From: SM1-50 sp964467345
GTDB taxonomy: Archaea > Thermoplasmatota > E2 > DHVEG-1
Assembly: GCA_964467345.1 (NCBI GenBank)
Contig: CAYXPY010000008.1
Location: forward strand, 1 to 64,000
Length of the DNA: 64,000 bases
Reading direction: 5' to 3'
Part shown: in pieces, positions 54,126 to 62,730 of the stretch
Position numbering within the stretch: the first letter of the stretch is position 1
How the letters are laid out: each line of letters opens with the position of its first letter
The notes under the pieces: generated by a model
The model's database searches: none
Told to the model about the DNA's origin: nothing
Seen by the model: the letters and a program-made list of their open reading frames with translations, nothing else
Program-made: the position numbers and the translations under genes

Positions 54126-54776
54126 TTATTTTTTTGTGAGAAGGAATGAATCAAATGATCCAAGTGTCTCTGTGTGAACGTGATCACGAATAGTGAAATA
54201 GCCTGAAAGATCTAGTGTCTTATCCGTTATCTTTCCCTGGGAATCTGTGATGGTCCGATAGATGACTTTCGTGTTTTGACTCAAACGCCTTGCTAGTTGA
54301 GTAAGAAACTCTGCAGGGTTTTTAACTCCATAAAGGACGACGATGACGCTGAACTGTTCCAGTGGATAGGTAACTCCATCAGCACATTCAATAGAAAGAA
54401 TCTCATCGAGATGATGATTTTTTACATAGAGTATTGCTTCTTTTACTGCCTTACAATCCTTATCAATCGTCGTGGTATGTGCATGGGTGTTCCTTGCGAT
54501 GAGCACTGGTGTTACCGGCAGAGAACCGCTTCCAATGACCAACACTCTATCCTGAGCAGTGATCTGTGCCATCGCTATTTCTTCTGTGACGATCTCCTGG
54601 TATAATTTCAGATAGATGTCGGAGATAACCTCGAATTTGCAACCTACCTTTTCAAAAACAATGAAGAAGAGGTCCATGATGTTTTTCAAAGCATTTGTTG
54701 TGATTTTCTTGCCTACCTGTGTAAAGATAAGGTTCTGCAGGGTTGAAAACAATCGTTCAAGCATTGAGGTTGCCAT
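54126..54776 (-). CDS. Nicotianamine synthase-like methyltransferase
   Basis: A 216-residue SAM-dependent enzyme. A helical N-terminal half is followed by VLVIGSGSLPVTPVLIAR at about 78. This SAM motif (G-x-G-x-L-P-x-T) is characteristic of nicotianamine synthase-like proteins. IDKDCKAVKEA, ADGVTYPLEQF and VLYGVKNPAEFL follow as in Rossmann methyltransferases. The function is not known outside the NAS group. It is the last gene of a run: UbiA-like, SDR, then this. A paralogue (60.2 kb) also sits next to a UbiA gene. Confidence 0.72.
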   Translation of the reverse strand: MATSMLERLFSTLQNLIFTQVGKKITTNALKNIMDLFFIVFEKVGCKFEVISDIYLKLYQEIVTEEIAMAQITAQDRVLVIGSGSLPVTPVLIARNTHAHTTTIDKDCKAVKEAILYVKNHHLDEILSIECADGVTYPLEQFSVIVVLYGVKNPAEFLTQLARRLSQNTKVIYRTITDSQGKITDKTLDLSGYFTIRDHVHTETLGSFDSFLLTKK

Positions 54777-54829
54777 AGGAGGTTCTCTTCTTTGTACTGA
54801 TTTTCATTTCTTTAAACATCAGGATTTTT

Positions 54830-55768
54830 TTAAATGTACTGTTCGGTTTTCAGCCAAAGCGCTGTCCGTCTCATTCCTTCGGCATAGTCAATTACAGGGG
54901 TATATCCAAGAAGTTTCGTTGCTTTTTCTATTGAGACTTTCCTTTTATTGGTGAAGATGCGGACAGCGGTTGGTGTGAGAAGAGGATCTATATGGAGAAG
55001 AAAATACCGTATCATCAGGAACTGGCTGATGATATAGGCAATGGTCTTTGGTATGTTCCGTGTAATCGGTGGCTTTCCCGCAAGCGCTGCAAGGTCGTTG
55101 AGATACGTCTTCCAGGTAGTGGTGTTCTCTCCATCGGTTATTTCAATGACTTCTCCTTCGAGACCAGGGATAGTGAGCGTTGACTGGAGCGCGTCAAGAA
55201 GGTTATCGATGTAGGTATGCAGAAAAAGGCCATCCCCCTGGTCGATGAGAGCGATGCGATCCTGCTGGAGAGCCTGGAGGGGACGAAGACACCAGGTGGC
55301 AGCACCAGGTCCATAGACATTCCCTGGTCTTATGATGACCACCGGGAACTGCTCGTCATGGTATTTCTGTAAGAGATATTGTTCCGTTAACGCCTTTGAA
55401 TGGCTATACGCTCCGCTTTTTTTTGTTGATAAATTATGTAGATGGCTAAGGAAAACGAACCGCTGTATCTTGGTGCCACATGCTTCTACAAGATTCTGTG
55501 TCCCACGTAAATTGACGTTCATGATTTCCTTCTTTGAGCCGAAATCCCTGACAAGGGCTGCACAATGGAAGACGACGTCCCCTTCCTGGATAAGGTCTGC
55601 TAGGGAGGTTGGATCGGTCAGATCAATAGTGTCATAGTCTACCTGATTGTCCCGATGTCGCGGCGGGGATACATGAAGAACCGCTCGTACATGATGCCCG
55701 TTCTGTAGAAGTCGTTTCACCAGGTGGGATCCTACGAAGCCGGAGGCTCCGGTGACTACACAGTTCAT
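54830..55768 (-). CDS. Extended SDR (NAD-dependent epimerase/3-beta-HSD-like)
   Basis: A 312-residue protein. VVTGASGFVGSHLVKRLL at the N-terminus is the GxxGxxG dinucleotide motif. AYSHSKALTE at about 141 is the YxxxK catalytic pair. IIRPGNVYGPG is the extended-SDR substrate loop. Within this fold it looks closest to 3-beta-hydroxysteroid dehydrogenase/dihydroflavonol reductase types, which act on hydrophobic alcohols. It starts five bases after the stop of the UbiA-like gene and is followed by the NAS-like gene, so all three form one operon. A role in an isoprenoid or quinone-like pathway is inference. Confidence 0.87.
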   Translation of the reverse strand: MNCVVTGASGFVGSHLVKRLLQNGHHVRAVLHVSPPRHRDNQVDYDTIDLTDPTSLADLIQEGDVVFHCAALVRDFGSKKEIMNVNLRGTQNLVEACGTKIQRFVFLSHLHNLSTKKSGAYSHSKALTEQYLLQKYHDEQFPVVIIRPGNVYGPGAATWCLRPLQALQQDRIALIDQGDGLFLHTYIDNLLDALQSTLTIPGLEGEVIEITDGENTTTWKTYLNDLAALAGKPPITRNIPKTIAYIISQFLMIRYFLLHIDPLLTPTAVRIFTNKRKVSIEKATKLLGYTPVIDYAEGMRRTALWLKTEQYI

Positions 55769-55773
55769 GGTCT

Positions 55774-56754
55774 CTAGGTCAACTCATATCGCTCCCGTAA
55801 AAGATATTGAGACAGAAGTGTCACAGCAAGGCAGAGAACACAAAACAATACAGTAAGGAAGGAATCACCCGCTGTCCCGACGATGAAGGCCGAAGCAAAG
55901 ATGATCCGCTCAGCGACGAACAGCTCATGAGCATGTAACGATTGTTTGCGTGTAAGCAAGGGACCTGCTGTGAATAATATCAGATACATGAAACAAAGAA
56001 TCAGTATGCCAATGACGAAAAAGAAAAGAAATGAGAAAGGATACCGAAGAAGCCCCGAGGAATAAACGATTCCGATCGTAAGAAGGAGGTATAAAAAACT
56101 TAAGGCAACCGAAAGGAAAAGCGTCCGTGTAATCCCGTACTGAACCGGAGTGGTTGTGTACCCAGCCGTCTGATCCCCTTGAACATCCCGTATGGCCCCG
56201 ATGATATTGCTGTTCGTGTCATGAAAGAAGAATACCAAGCAAAGCATCCAGAGTGAAAATGGGATCGAAGAGAACGAAGATAGGGCAAAAACACCGAACA
56301 GATACGTTGTCACCGTCATCGCACCACGGTTAAAATTCCCAAGGAGCCCTCGTGCTTTTGTGAACTTCGCATAACAAAACACAAGAACCCCGGCTACCAA
56401 GACGAGCAGGAGGTTTGATACATTAAGCAGGAGGGTCAGTAGTAACCCGACAACTGCATACACTGCACCAACACAGAGTGCCTCAGCAGGGGTGATTCTG
56501 CCGGAGGGTATTGGTCGATGTGGTTTCTGGATGACGTCCAGCGTCCTGTCAAAATAATCAGCTAAGTATAATCCTGCGATCCACCCAAGAATCGGAATAC
56601 AGAAGACAAGCAGAGAGACACGCAACGGGGGAATCGCCCCATAAACTAGACAAGAACCTAAGAGACTGACAAGCCCACACCAGAACAACGTATACGGCCT
56701 CATAGTCTCAAAATGAGCAAACAACTTAGTTTTCAACAGGGTAGTCAACGGCAC
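55774..56754 (-). CDS. UbiA-family prenyltransferase
   Basis: A 326-residue membrane enzyme with eight to nine hydrophobic segments. The first Asp-rich motif is LADYFDRTLDVIQKPHRPIP at about 65-85; the second is AIRDVQGDQTAGYTTTPVQ at about 185-203. The first motif, with its KPHRPIP-like tail, resembles digeranylgeranylglyceryl phosphate synthase (the archaeal lipid enzyme) and ubiA/chlG enzymes. The substrate cannot be fixed by eye. It may make the main lipid ether or another prenylated product. The GTG start 56754 follows GAGAGG by eight bases. It leads the UbiA-SDR-methyltransferase operon. Confidence 0.87.
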   Translation of the reverse strand: MPLTTLLKTKLFAHFETMRPYTLFWCGLVSLLGSCLVYGAIPPLRVSLLVFCIPILGWIAGLYLADYFDRTLDVIQKPHRPIPSGRITPAEALCVGAVYAVVGLLLTLLLNVSNLLLVLVAGVLVFCYAKFTKARGLLGNFNRGAMTVTTYLFGVFALSSFSSIPFSLWMLCLVFFFHDTNSNIIGAIRDVQGDQTAGYTTTPVQYGITRTLFLSVALSFLYLLLTIGIVYSSGLLRYPFSFLFFFVIGILILCFMYLILFTAGPLLTRKQSLHAHELFVAERIIFASAFIVGTAGDSFLTVLFCVLCLAVTLLSQYLLRERYELT

Positions 56755-56838
56755 GTGTGACAGCCTCTCAATGATTAGGCACTGAGCATTATGAGCTACC
56801 TACTTTTAAGACCTCGCTTCACCAATAGGTGTAAAAAC

Positions 56839-56847
56839 TATTTATAA
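56839..56847 (+). promoter_or_regulatory. TATA box of the second CrtC/AttH-like gene
   Basis: TATTTATAA lies 27-35 bases before ATG 56874, giving an almost leaderless transcript. Confidence 0.45.
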
Positions 56848-56873
56848 GCAACAATGAATAGCTATGTTTGAGA

Positions 56874-58175
56874 ATGACAAGAAAAAAACAGTCACATAAC
56901 CCATGGACGACCAAAGACGAACGAGGAGACTCATCACGGATTCTTGAATGGTGGGCAACCGAGGTTTTTTTCATCTCCCAAGAAGATAAGAAACGATGGA
57001 GTCTAAAAGTCGCATTCAGTGAGGGATTCATCGATGAAAAACACCGCGGTGTTGTCTGTAACATGACCTTGTTTGATCAGGATTCCAACAAGCAATACGT
57101 CTATTATCTCCGCACTGCAGGAGCGCGGTTACAATCCAACAACGAAACCTTTGATGTGCACCATGATGATTCTTACATGAAAGGATCGTATCCAACGTAT
57201 CAGATGCATTTCCATGATCCGGACCATGATATCGTAATTCATTTTACCTGCCATGCGGAATCGTTTCCCCATTGGGTCGCCTCAGACATAACCAGCGGAT
57301 GGCTTCCGATGGGCATCGGTTTCTATCGGTATGGATTCATCCCGAAAACCAAAATTTCAGGGACTATGACCATCAAGGGTAACACTTTTAACATCCAAGG
57401 ACAAGGGTTTTTTGAACACGTATGGGGCAGTTTTGATTACGAACATCCCCTTTCGACACTCTCAGGAGTTTTAAAAGCTCTCTGGGTATATAAAAAACTC
57501 GTGTTTTGGTGGTTGGAGAACCATCGGTTAAAATTTCCTCGAAAAGTATTGCTCAGCACCGAGAACAATCCTCTAGGCTACGACTGGGTATGGGGATTGT
57601 TTGACAATGGTTGGTCTGTGTTTTATGGGAACGCGATGTTCTGGATCATGGATGGGCCAGCGGCAGGTATTCTTATCTTTACAAAAGACGGGAAGAACTA
57701 CATAGAATTCTCAGATATCACGTTCCATTACAAAAAAACCATTTATGCAAAGCACCATGACTTCTATTACCCTACCGAACTAGAGCTCATTGCAAAGAAG
57801 GGAAACGAAACACTTCGACTCACGTGTACAATGACCAGCGACAGCAGGGAATACGTCCGATCGACACGAGCACATCTCTTATGGACCGGGCTTGCTCTTT
57901 GTGAGGCCCCTGGTGTCATCAACGGCACCTATGATGACGGAAAACAAGTTATACCAATCCAGGGTGTCTGTAAAATTGAGCCACAACGGGAGCTTTCTGT
58001 GCTTGGACATAATATGCTCCTAGTGGAATTCATTGTTCCACCGAGAGGTGTTGGGCTGTCTGTGGACCTTGAATCCCATTATTTTAGGAAGAAAATCACG
58101 GCACGACTGCAGTTAGCCCCCAAACCAGGGATACAACTTAGGTTGAAACGAATCGCGCCATCTGAGATCCATTAA
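56874..58175 (+). CDS. CrtC/AttH-like lipocalin-fold protein
   Basis: About 433 residues, without a signal peptide or membrane helix. RILEWWATEVFFIS at about 24-37 is an altered EWWYF start. GQGFFEHVWGSF at about 182 corresponds to the GTGSHEHAW motif of the membrane-anchored paralogue at 48.5 kb. The fold is the two-lobed AttH/CrtC lipocalin. In this family CrtC hydrates carotenoid end groups, but no carotenoid gene is visible here. The neighbouring UbiA, SDR and methyltransferase genes make a hydrophobic isoprenoid substrate plausible. ATG 56874 is chosen from the promoter position. Confidence 0.73.
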   Translation: MTRKKQSHNPWTTKDERGDSSRILEWWATEVFFISQEDKKRWSLKVAFSEGFIDEKHRGVVCNMTLFDQDSNKQYVYYLRTAGARLQSNNETFDVHHDDSYMKGSYPTYQMHFHDPDHDIVIHFTCHAESFPHWVASDITSGWLPMGIGFYRYGFIPKTKISGTMTIKGNTFNIQGQGFFEHVWGSFDYEHPLSTLSGVLKALWVYKKLVFWWLENHRLKFPRKVLLSTENNPLGYDWVWGLFDNGWSVFYGNAMFWIMDGPAAGILIFTKDGKNYIEFSDITFHYKKTIYAKHHDFYYPTELELIAKKGNETLRLTCTMTSDSREYVRSTRAHLLWTGLALCEAPGVINGTYDDGKQVIPIQGVCKIEPQRELSVLGHNMLLVEFIVPPRGVGLSVDLESHYFRKKITARLQLAPKPGIQLRLKRIAPSEIH

Positions 58176-58194
58176 GGAAAAAATGATGTGAAAA

Positions 58195-58204
58195 TTTTAA
58201 TATA
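58195..58204 (+). promoter_or_regulatory. TATA box of the carbamoyltransferase gene
   Basis: TTTTAATATA lies 29-38 bases before ATG 58233, so transcription should begin after the in-frame codons at 58188. Confidence 0.45.
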
Positions 58205-58232
58205 CCATGGGTTGTTTCCAAGACGGCGTCTT

Positions 58233-59150
58233 ATGAAGAAAAACGTGCTCTCCATTCTTGATGTTGGCGATGAAATTGAAGAAATCATAGACCGTGCTAT
58301 CAACCTGAAGCATGACGCAAAGACCGGGAAAGAGTTAAAATTCTTACAGGGAAAGACCCTTGCGATGATTTTTGAGCGGGCTTCAACCAGGACTAGAGTC
58401 TCATTTGAGGTCGGTATGACGCTTCTTGGTGGCCATGCGATTTTTCTTACAGGAGCTGAGATGGGGATTGGGAAACGAGAATCAGCAAAGGATGTCGCAT
58501 TGGTGTTGTCTCGATATGTTGATGCAATCATGTATCGTGCGATTGATGAGAAGAACCTCCAGGAGCTTTCCACGTATGCGACCGTGCCAGTTATTAATGG
58601 GTTAGACCGATTCGAACATCCCTGTCAAATCCTTGCCGACCTGATGACGATAAAAGAAAAAAAAGGACGACTGCATGATTTAAATTTCGTGTTCATCGGG
58701 GATGGAGATGATAACCTGACACATTCGTACCTGCTTGGTTGCAGTAGTGTAGGGATGAACACGACTATCATCTCCAAACAAAAATACTGGCCAAATCATC
58801 AGTACATCCAGAAAGCAACAGAGATTGCTACAAGGAAGAATCATACGGTCACAATCACTGATGATATCAACGCGGTCGTTAACGCTGATGTGGTGGCCAC
58901 CGACACCTGGATTTCTTTTTGGTATGATGACCAACGGACACAGCGTCTCACCGACCTTAAGGGATATACCATAACACAAGATGTTATGAAAAAGGCAAAA
59001 CCAGATGCTATCTTCATGCATTGTATGCCGATTTATTACGGGGAAGAAGTGACAAAGGATGTCGCCTATTGCCCGCAATCAGTCATCATCGACGAAGCGG
59101 AGAACCGAATGTGGGCACAGATGGCGCTGCTGGTTACATTATTGCAGTAG
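58233..59150 (+). CDS. argF: Ornithine carbamoyltransferase-like protein, substrate motifs atypical
   Basis: About 305 residues. ERASTRTRVSFEVG (STRTR) and FEHPCQILADL (HPxQ) are the carbamoyl phosphate motifs and are intact. FIGDGDDNLTHSYLL is the second-domain loop. The ornithine side is unusual: the SMG loop reads DTWISFWYDDQR and the HCLP region reads FMHCMPIYYGEEV instead of HCLPAHRG. It may be a normal ArgF with drift, or it may use a related amine. ATG 58233 suits the TATA box; an in-frame 58188 start is the alternative. It overlaps the convergent UbiA gene by 17 bases. Confidence 0.82.
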   Translation: MKKNVLSILDVGDEIEEIIDRAINLKHDAKTGKELKFLQGKTLAMIFERASTRTRVSFEVGMTLLGGHAIFLTGAEMGIGKRESAKDVALVLSRYVDAIMYRAIDEKNLQELSTYATVPVINGLDRFEHPCQILADLMTIKEKKGRLHDLNFVFIGDGDDNLTHSYLLGCSSVGMNTTIISKQKYWPNHQYIQKATEIATRKNHTVTITDDINAVVNADVVATDTWISFWYDDQRTQRLTDLKGYTITQDVMKKAKPDAIFMHCMPIYYGEEVTKDVAYCPQSVIIDEAENRMWAQMALLVTLLQ

Positions 59151-60165
59151 TCCAGTGAAGATAGAAGGCATTGACAAGCTGCAGCAACACGTCAAGGAAA
59201 ATCAAGGTGTAGCTGAAAAGCAAGAAGTCATATTGTCTCTTCCCGACGATTTTAGCTAGGCGTCTGCGCTTAAGATCATCGGTGCTTTTCAGCATAGGAT
59301 AGGTTTGATAAAGAGTATACAACCATAACACGACAAAAGGGATGAGAAAAATCAAGGACAGCAGTGTCAGTGCCCAGAGCAGTACACCGATGATTCCTGC
59401 GATGATGATCATCAGAAACGAGATTTTCGCCGCGGTTTTCTCACCAAAAGAGGTCGCATAGGTTCTCACACCAAGTTTCCGGTCACCTTCCACGTCGTTA
59501 ATTCCTTCTGCTAGGTCATGGGCATCGTCTGCGAAATAGGAAAAAAAGACAAGCAGCACCATAGGTACAATATGAGCGGTGTTGATAGAAAGTTGACCCA
59601 ATAACGGTACAGAAATGGGTATACCACCCTCAAAGGAATATCGAGACCAGAGAGCAACAAAACCAAAGAGGGGAACCGTTAACCATTGGACGGGAGTAAA
59701 GATCTCTGAATAAGCTGGGATTTTTATTTTCTTCTTAAGGTATTTATTATGGAATGTGACGAACAACGCATTTGACCCGACAAGAATCAGACACCAGAGG
59801 CTTGTGAGAGCTGCGAACAGAAAGGTCAATGCGGAAAACACCAAAGCGATGGCAAAGAACTTCGATTGGCTTATCCTTTTGTCAGGTATCGGTCGGGTCG
59901 GGTGAACAACGACATCGATGTCCTTATCCGTGATGTCGTTCCATATGAGGGCAGCAAAGAAACCTGAATACAGGGTTGCGATCGTTAACAAGACAAGAAT
60001 AACGGTCTCAGTGGTGTAGGGTTGAATTCCAAATGCGAACATGAATGCAGCTGCATACATGAGCACGTAACAAATCATCTCATAATACGTAAACGCACGC
60101 CATCTGAAGAGAAACCGTATCGGTCGTTTCAAGATGTTTCCCTGCACAGCTGATTGTTCTTGCAT
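59134..60165 (-). CDS. UbiA-family prenyltransferase (second copy)
   Basis: A 343-residue membrane protein with about eight hydrophobic segments. First Asp motif: FAALIWNDITDKDIDVVVHP at about 68-88. Second: AEGINDVEGDRKLGVRTYAT at about 235-254. The longer second motif, with EGD and RTYA, is closer to ubiquinone/menaquinone or protoheme-type enzymes than to the first copy, but the substrate is unknown. ATG 60165 follows GGTG by six bases. It lies 44 bases after the second NAS-like methyltransferase gene on the same strand, repeating the pairing seen at 54-57 kb. Confidence 0.87.
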   Translation of the reverse strand: MQEQSAVQGNILKRPIRFLFRWRAFTYYEMICYVLMYAAAFMFAFGIQPYTTETVILVLLTIATLYSGFFAALIWNDITDKDIDVVVHPTRPIPDKRISQSKFFAIALVFSALTFLFAALTSLWCLILVGSNALFVTFHNKYLKKKIKIPAYSEIFTPVQWLTVPLFGFVALWSRYSFEGGIPISVPLLGQLSINTAHIVPMVLLVFFSYFADDAHDLAEGINDVEGDRKLGVRTYATSFGEKTAAKISFLMIIIAGIIGVLLWALTLLSLIFLIPFVVLWLYTLYQTYPMLKSTDDLKRRRLAKIVGKRQYDFLLFSYTLIFLDVLLQLVNAFYLHWTTAIM

Positions 60166-60209
60166 GGTTGACACCGGATGGTAGGAGAAAAGAGACTAAA
60201 AGATTTTCC

Positions 60210-60839
60210 TCATTTCTTTCGTAGGCAAAACGTGGTCCATCCTATCGGTTCAAAAAAGGGGAATGGATTGTGACGGACTTGTTTTTTTAGCTCGATATCT
60301 TGATATTCAGCAAGACATTGCAGGATATCGTTGGCTGCGATATCCACCTCACGGACAATAATGGTGCTTTGAGATTTTGCTTTTTGGAAGAGATGCCGTA
60401 GGATTTGTACTTTTGGCAGGGAGCAGCTGGAGACGATGATGATATCAAAATCCTCCACAGGGAAGTCAAGACCATCCCCATGGGTAATTGAAATACGATC
60501 CTCAAGTTTGTTTTTCTGAATAACCTGTCGTGCTTGTGTCACGGTCTGTAGATTCTTGTCAATACCTGTGATATGTCCTGTGCTGCAGCTTGCTAACACC
60601 ATCTCGGTTAAGGGGTACGCCCCGCATCCGATGTGAAGGACATTTACATTTGTTTGTATGGTGCAGTTCTCGTATTCCTTTTGATATTCTTTTCCGATGA
60701 ATCTATTGTATAACAACGCGATTTTTTCGTTTTTATATGACCAGGTATCCGCAAGTTCCCAGAAACAATTTGAGGTTTTTTTTATAATGAATATCGCAAT
60801 ATTATCAAGAATGTTTTTTTTGTTGTTTCGTTGTTTCAT
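60210..60839 (-). CDS. Nicotianamine synthase-like methyltransferase (second copy)
   Basis: A 209-residue protein. VNVLHIGCGAYPLTEMVLAS at about 67 is the same unusual SAM motif as in the 54.1 kb paralogue (G-x-G-x-x-P-L/V-T). IDKNLQTVTQARQ, GDGLDFPVEDFDII and SSCSLPKVQILRHLF follow. The N-terminal 60 residues are helical and basic. The function is unknown; adjacency to a UbiA gene suggests the methylated or aminopropylated substrate is a prenyl product, or a polar head group used by it. It precedes UbiA on the minus strand. Confidence 0.7.
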   Translation of the reverse strand: MKQRNNKKNILDNIAIFIIKKTSNCFWELADTWSYKNEKIALLYNRFIGKEYQKEYENCTIQTNVNVLHIGCGAYPLTEMVLASCSTGHITGIDKNLQTVTQARQVIQKNKLEDRISITHGDGLDFPVEDFDIIIVSSCSLPKVQILRHLFQKAKSQSTIIVREVDIAANDILQCLAEYQDIELKKQVRHNPFPFFEPIGWTTFCLRKK

Positions 60840-60943
60840 ACCTGTTCACTTAAGGAGGGAGCCTGTTGGTTCCTGATTTCTAAGATGTATGCGTCATCAT
60901 AGTATTTAAGATATTGTTTAATAATAAATTATTGGTCTATTTC

Positions 60944-61204
60944 TTATTTATACAGTTTTTTCATGAGTAACAGAAGGAGATTACAGAAGACACCAAAGGA
61001 ATTAGCAACTATAATCGCGATATCATTACGTAAGATCCCATAGAGAAGCCAAAGTGACATCCCAGTTGTTAGTACAAGGGGCATCCAATACGAGACGTCA
61101 TGGAGTTTTTTGGTCCGGTATCCTCTTATTAACTGGGGGATAAACCCAACCGAGGTGACCGCCCCTGCCGTAAAACCAAGGATAGTAAAGATATCAAAAT
61201 ACAT
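60944..61204 (-). CDS. SemiSWEET/PQ-loop family membrane protein
   Basis: An 86-residue protein with three membrane helices, the size of one SWEET half. GFIPQLIRGYRTKKLHDVSY at about 22-41 is the PQ-loop, and LWLLYGILRND follows in helix 2-3. SemiSWEETs form dimers that move sugars. Some archaeal and plant relatives move other small molecules. It is on the same strand as, and about 100 bases before, the second NAS-like/UbiA pair. A link to that pathway is possible but weak. Confidence 0.85.
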   Translation of the reverse strand: MYFDIFTILGFTAGAVTSVGFIPQLIRGYRTKKLHDVSYWMPLVLTTGMSLWLLYGILRNDIAIIVANSFGVFCNLLLLLMKKLYK

Positions 61205-61293
61205 ACGTGCCCCTCATCTAATAAAGTATATTAAGGCTTTCCAGTATGCACGCATTAGATTTTCGAATAAAAATGAGATGAGTATCTTTCCTT

Positions 61294-61366
61294 GGGCCCG
61301 TGGGGTAGCTTGGTATCCTTCTAGCTTGGGGTGCTAGTGACTTGAGTTCAAATCTCAACGGGCCCA
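61294..61366 (+). tRNA. tRNA-Pro (GGG)
   Basis: A 73-nt cloverleaf, no intron. The acceptor arm GGGCCCG pairs with CGGGCCC. The anticodon stem CTAGC/GCTAG closes loop TTGGGGT, giving anticodon GGG for proline. The T arm TTGAG/CTCAA surrounds TTCAAAT. CCA is not encoded (CTA follows). It lies between the SemiSWEET gene and the convergent methyltransferase gene. Confidence 0.95.
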
Positions 61367-61454
61367 CTATGTTTTCTTATAGGGATTCCAGTTAATGAAA
61401 TAAAAAGTGTTTTTTTTAATATATATCTATCTGTTTTTGAACTTATTACTGATT

Positions 61455-62321
61455 TTATTTCGTTGCGCTTATCGAATAATATTTAAAACATCCGTACAGC
61501 GCAAGAAGCCCACCGGCCAGGGAGACGGCCATGAAGCAATCAAAATCCTGAGTGGAATCATGCTCTTTGGAACGGATGATTGTCTTTGCCAACGCAGGAA
61601 TGAAGAGTAGTGAGCCTATCAAAACTCCAAAGAAGTAAGAGTTGATCACATGAGGGGAAATGTCACGTACTGTAACATTCCGGAACCCTTGCTGATTCAT
61701 ACAGGCCTCAAACTCATGGATTGATTCCAGATCAACAAGGGCACGTCCATTAAGCCAGATGCGATAGAATCTTTCCAATCCGGAGGGGATAGGTTTATCG
61801 GTGCGGAACCCATCGATCACTGCGAGACGTCCACCAGGCTTCAGGACTCGATAGAGCTCTTTGAGGAGATCCTCATTGGAACGAGCATAATTGATTGATT
61901 CAAGAGCGATTATCCCATCAAACGAATCATCAGGAAAGGAGGTTTGACAGTAGTTCTCTAGAAGGAATCTCGTGTTGTTTGTCACATGGCGTTTGTCTGC
62001 GAACCGTTGTGCCATGACCGTATGGGTCGGCACAATCGTGATGCCGGTGAAGGACACCTGCGGGTATTTTTCCGCAAGATAAATCGACGTACCCCCGACC
62101 CCACAACCGGCATCCAGGATATGAATTGGCTTTTGTGCATCCAACTCCAGAAGATCCCAGCTTAAATCATTCATATGGAGGACCGCATCAGTATGAGAAC
62201 GGATGCCTTTCTCATAGTAGCCCAAGTGAATCGCAAGGGTTTTATCAGACTCCCACCACAGCTCCGATTTTGACCAAAAGCGCTCGTAATACCTGACAAC
62301 ATCTTCTTCGTTTCCAGTCAC
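61455..62321 (-). CDS. SAM methyltransferase with C-terminal membrane segments
   Basis: A 288-residue class I methyltransferase. HILDAGCGVGGTSIYLAEKY at about 66 is motif I, DGIIALESINYARS is motif II, and LKPGGRLAVIDGF is motif III. The fold resembles the gamma-tocopherol/sterol C-methyltransferase group, which methylates prenyl quinones and sterols. Residues about 225-285 add two hydrophobic segments, so the protein is membrane bound, as expected for a lipid substrate. The GTG start 62321 follows GGGAGG. It ends the prenyl-related region. Confidence 0.82.
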   Translation of the reverse strand: MTGNEEDVVRYYERFWSKSELWWESDKTLAIHLGYYEKGIRSHTDAVLHMNDLSWDLLELDAQKPIHILDAGCGVGGTSIYLAEKYPQVSFTGITIVPTHTVMAQRFADKRHVTNNTRFLLENYCQTSFPDDSFDGIIALESINYARSNEDLLKELYRVLKPGGRLAVIDGFRTDKPIPSGLERFYRIWLNGRALVDLESIHEFEACMNQQGFRNVTVRDISPHVINSYFFGVLIGSLLFIPALAKTIIRSKEHDSTQDFDCFMAVSLAGGLLALYGCFKYYSISATK

Positions 62322-62464
62322 AGAACCAGGAACCTCCCTTTGTTGAAATGCTCTGCCGTTCTCAAATATTCTCTCTTAATACTCTGTGCTATTTTTTGAA
62401 ATGTATCACAGGGAAAGATTCGTATTGAAATAGTCAGATGAAAAAAGAAAAAAAAAGAAGGGAC

Positions 62465-62650
62465 TTACTTCTTCTTCAGATACGGAAGTCCGGTTCGTTT
62501 GTTAACACCGACACCATACCCGGGTGGTAACTCACAGGCAGTGCCGCTTTTCGGTGATCGTTTACTGAAGAAATAAATCGTCTGCTTTCTTCCGCCTTTG
62601 AGGGTGACATCCCTCTTATACAAGGTCCAACCTTCATACATGTATGCCAT
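62465..62650 (-). CDS. Conserved small protein of unknown function
   Basis: A 61-residue protein. YEGWTLYKRDVTLKGGRKQT and YGVGVNKRTGLPYLKKK give it a strongly conserved look; near-identical small proteins occur in many archaea and some bacteria as I recall, with no assigned function. It is basic and rich in aromatic residues, which suggests nucleic-acid or protein binding, but this is inference. Single gene on the minus strand; the next genes form a retropepsin-like/DUF5678 pair. Confidence 0.65.
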   Translation of the reverse strand: MAYMYEGWTLYKRDVTLKGGRKQTIYFFSKRSPKSGTACELPPGYGVGVNKRTGLPYLKKK

Positions 62651-62730
62651 AATTCGTTCCTCTAAATCCGAATCAAGGAAGGTTGATTTAAAGTTTCTCT
62701 AAAAAATCTTCAAAAATGGTAACATTGGTT

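Noticed and set aside
56874..58175. Carotenoid hydratase CrtC
   Set aside because: The fold resembles CrtC, but no phytoene synthase, desaturase or lycopene elongase set is present, so the substrate claim is not supported.
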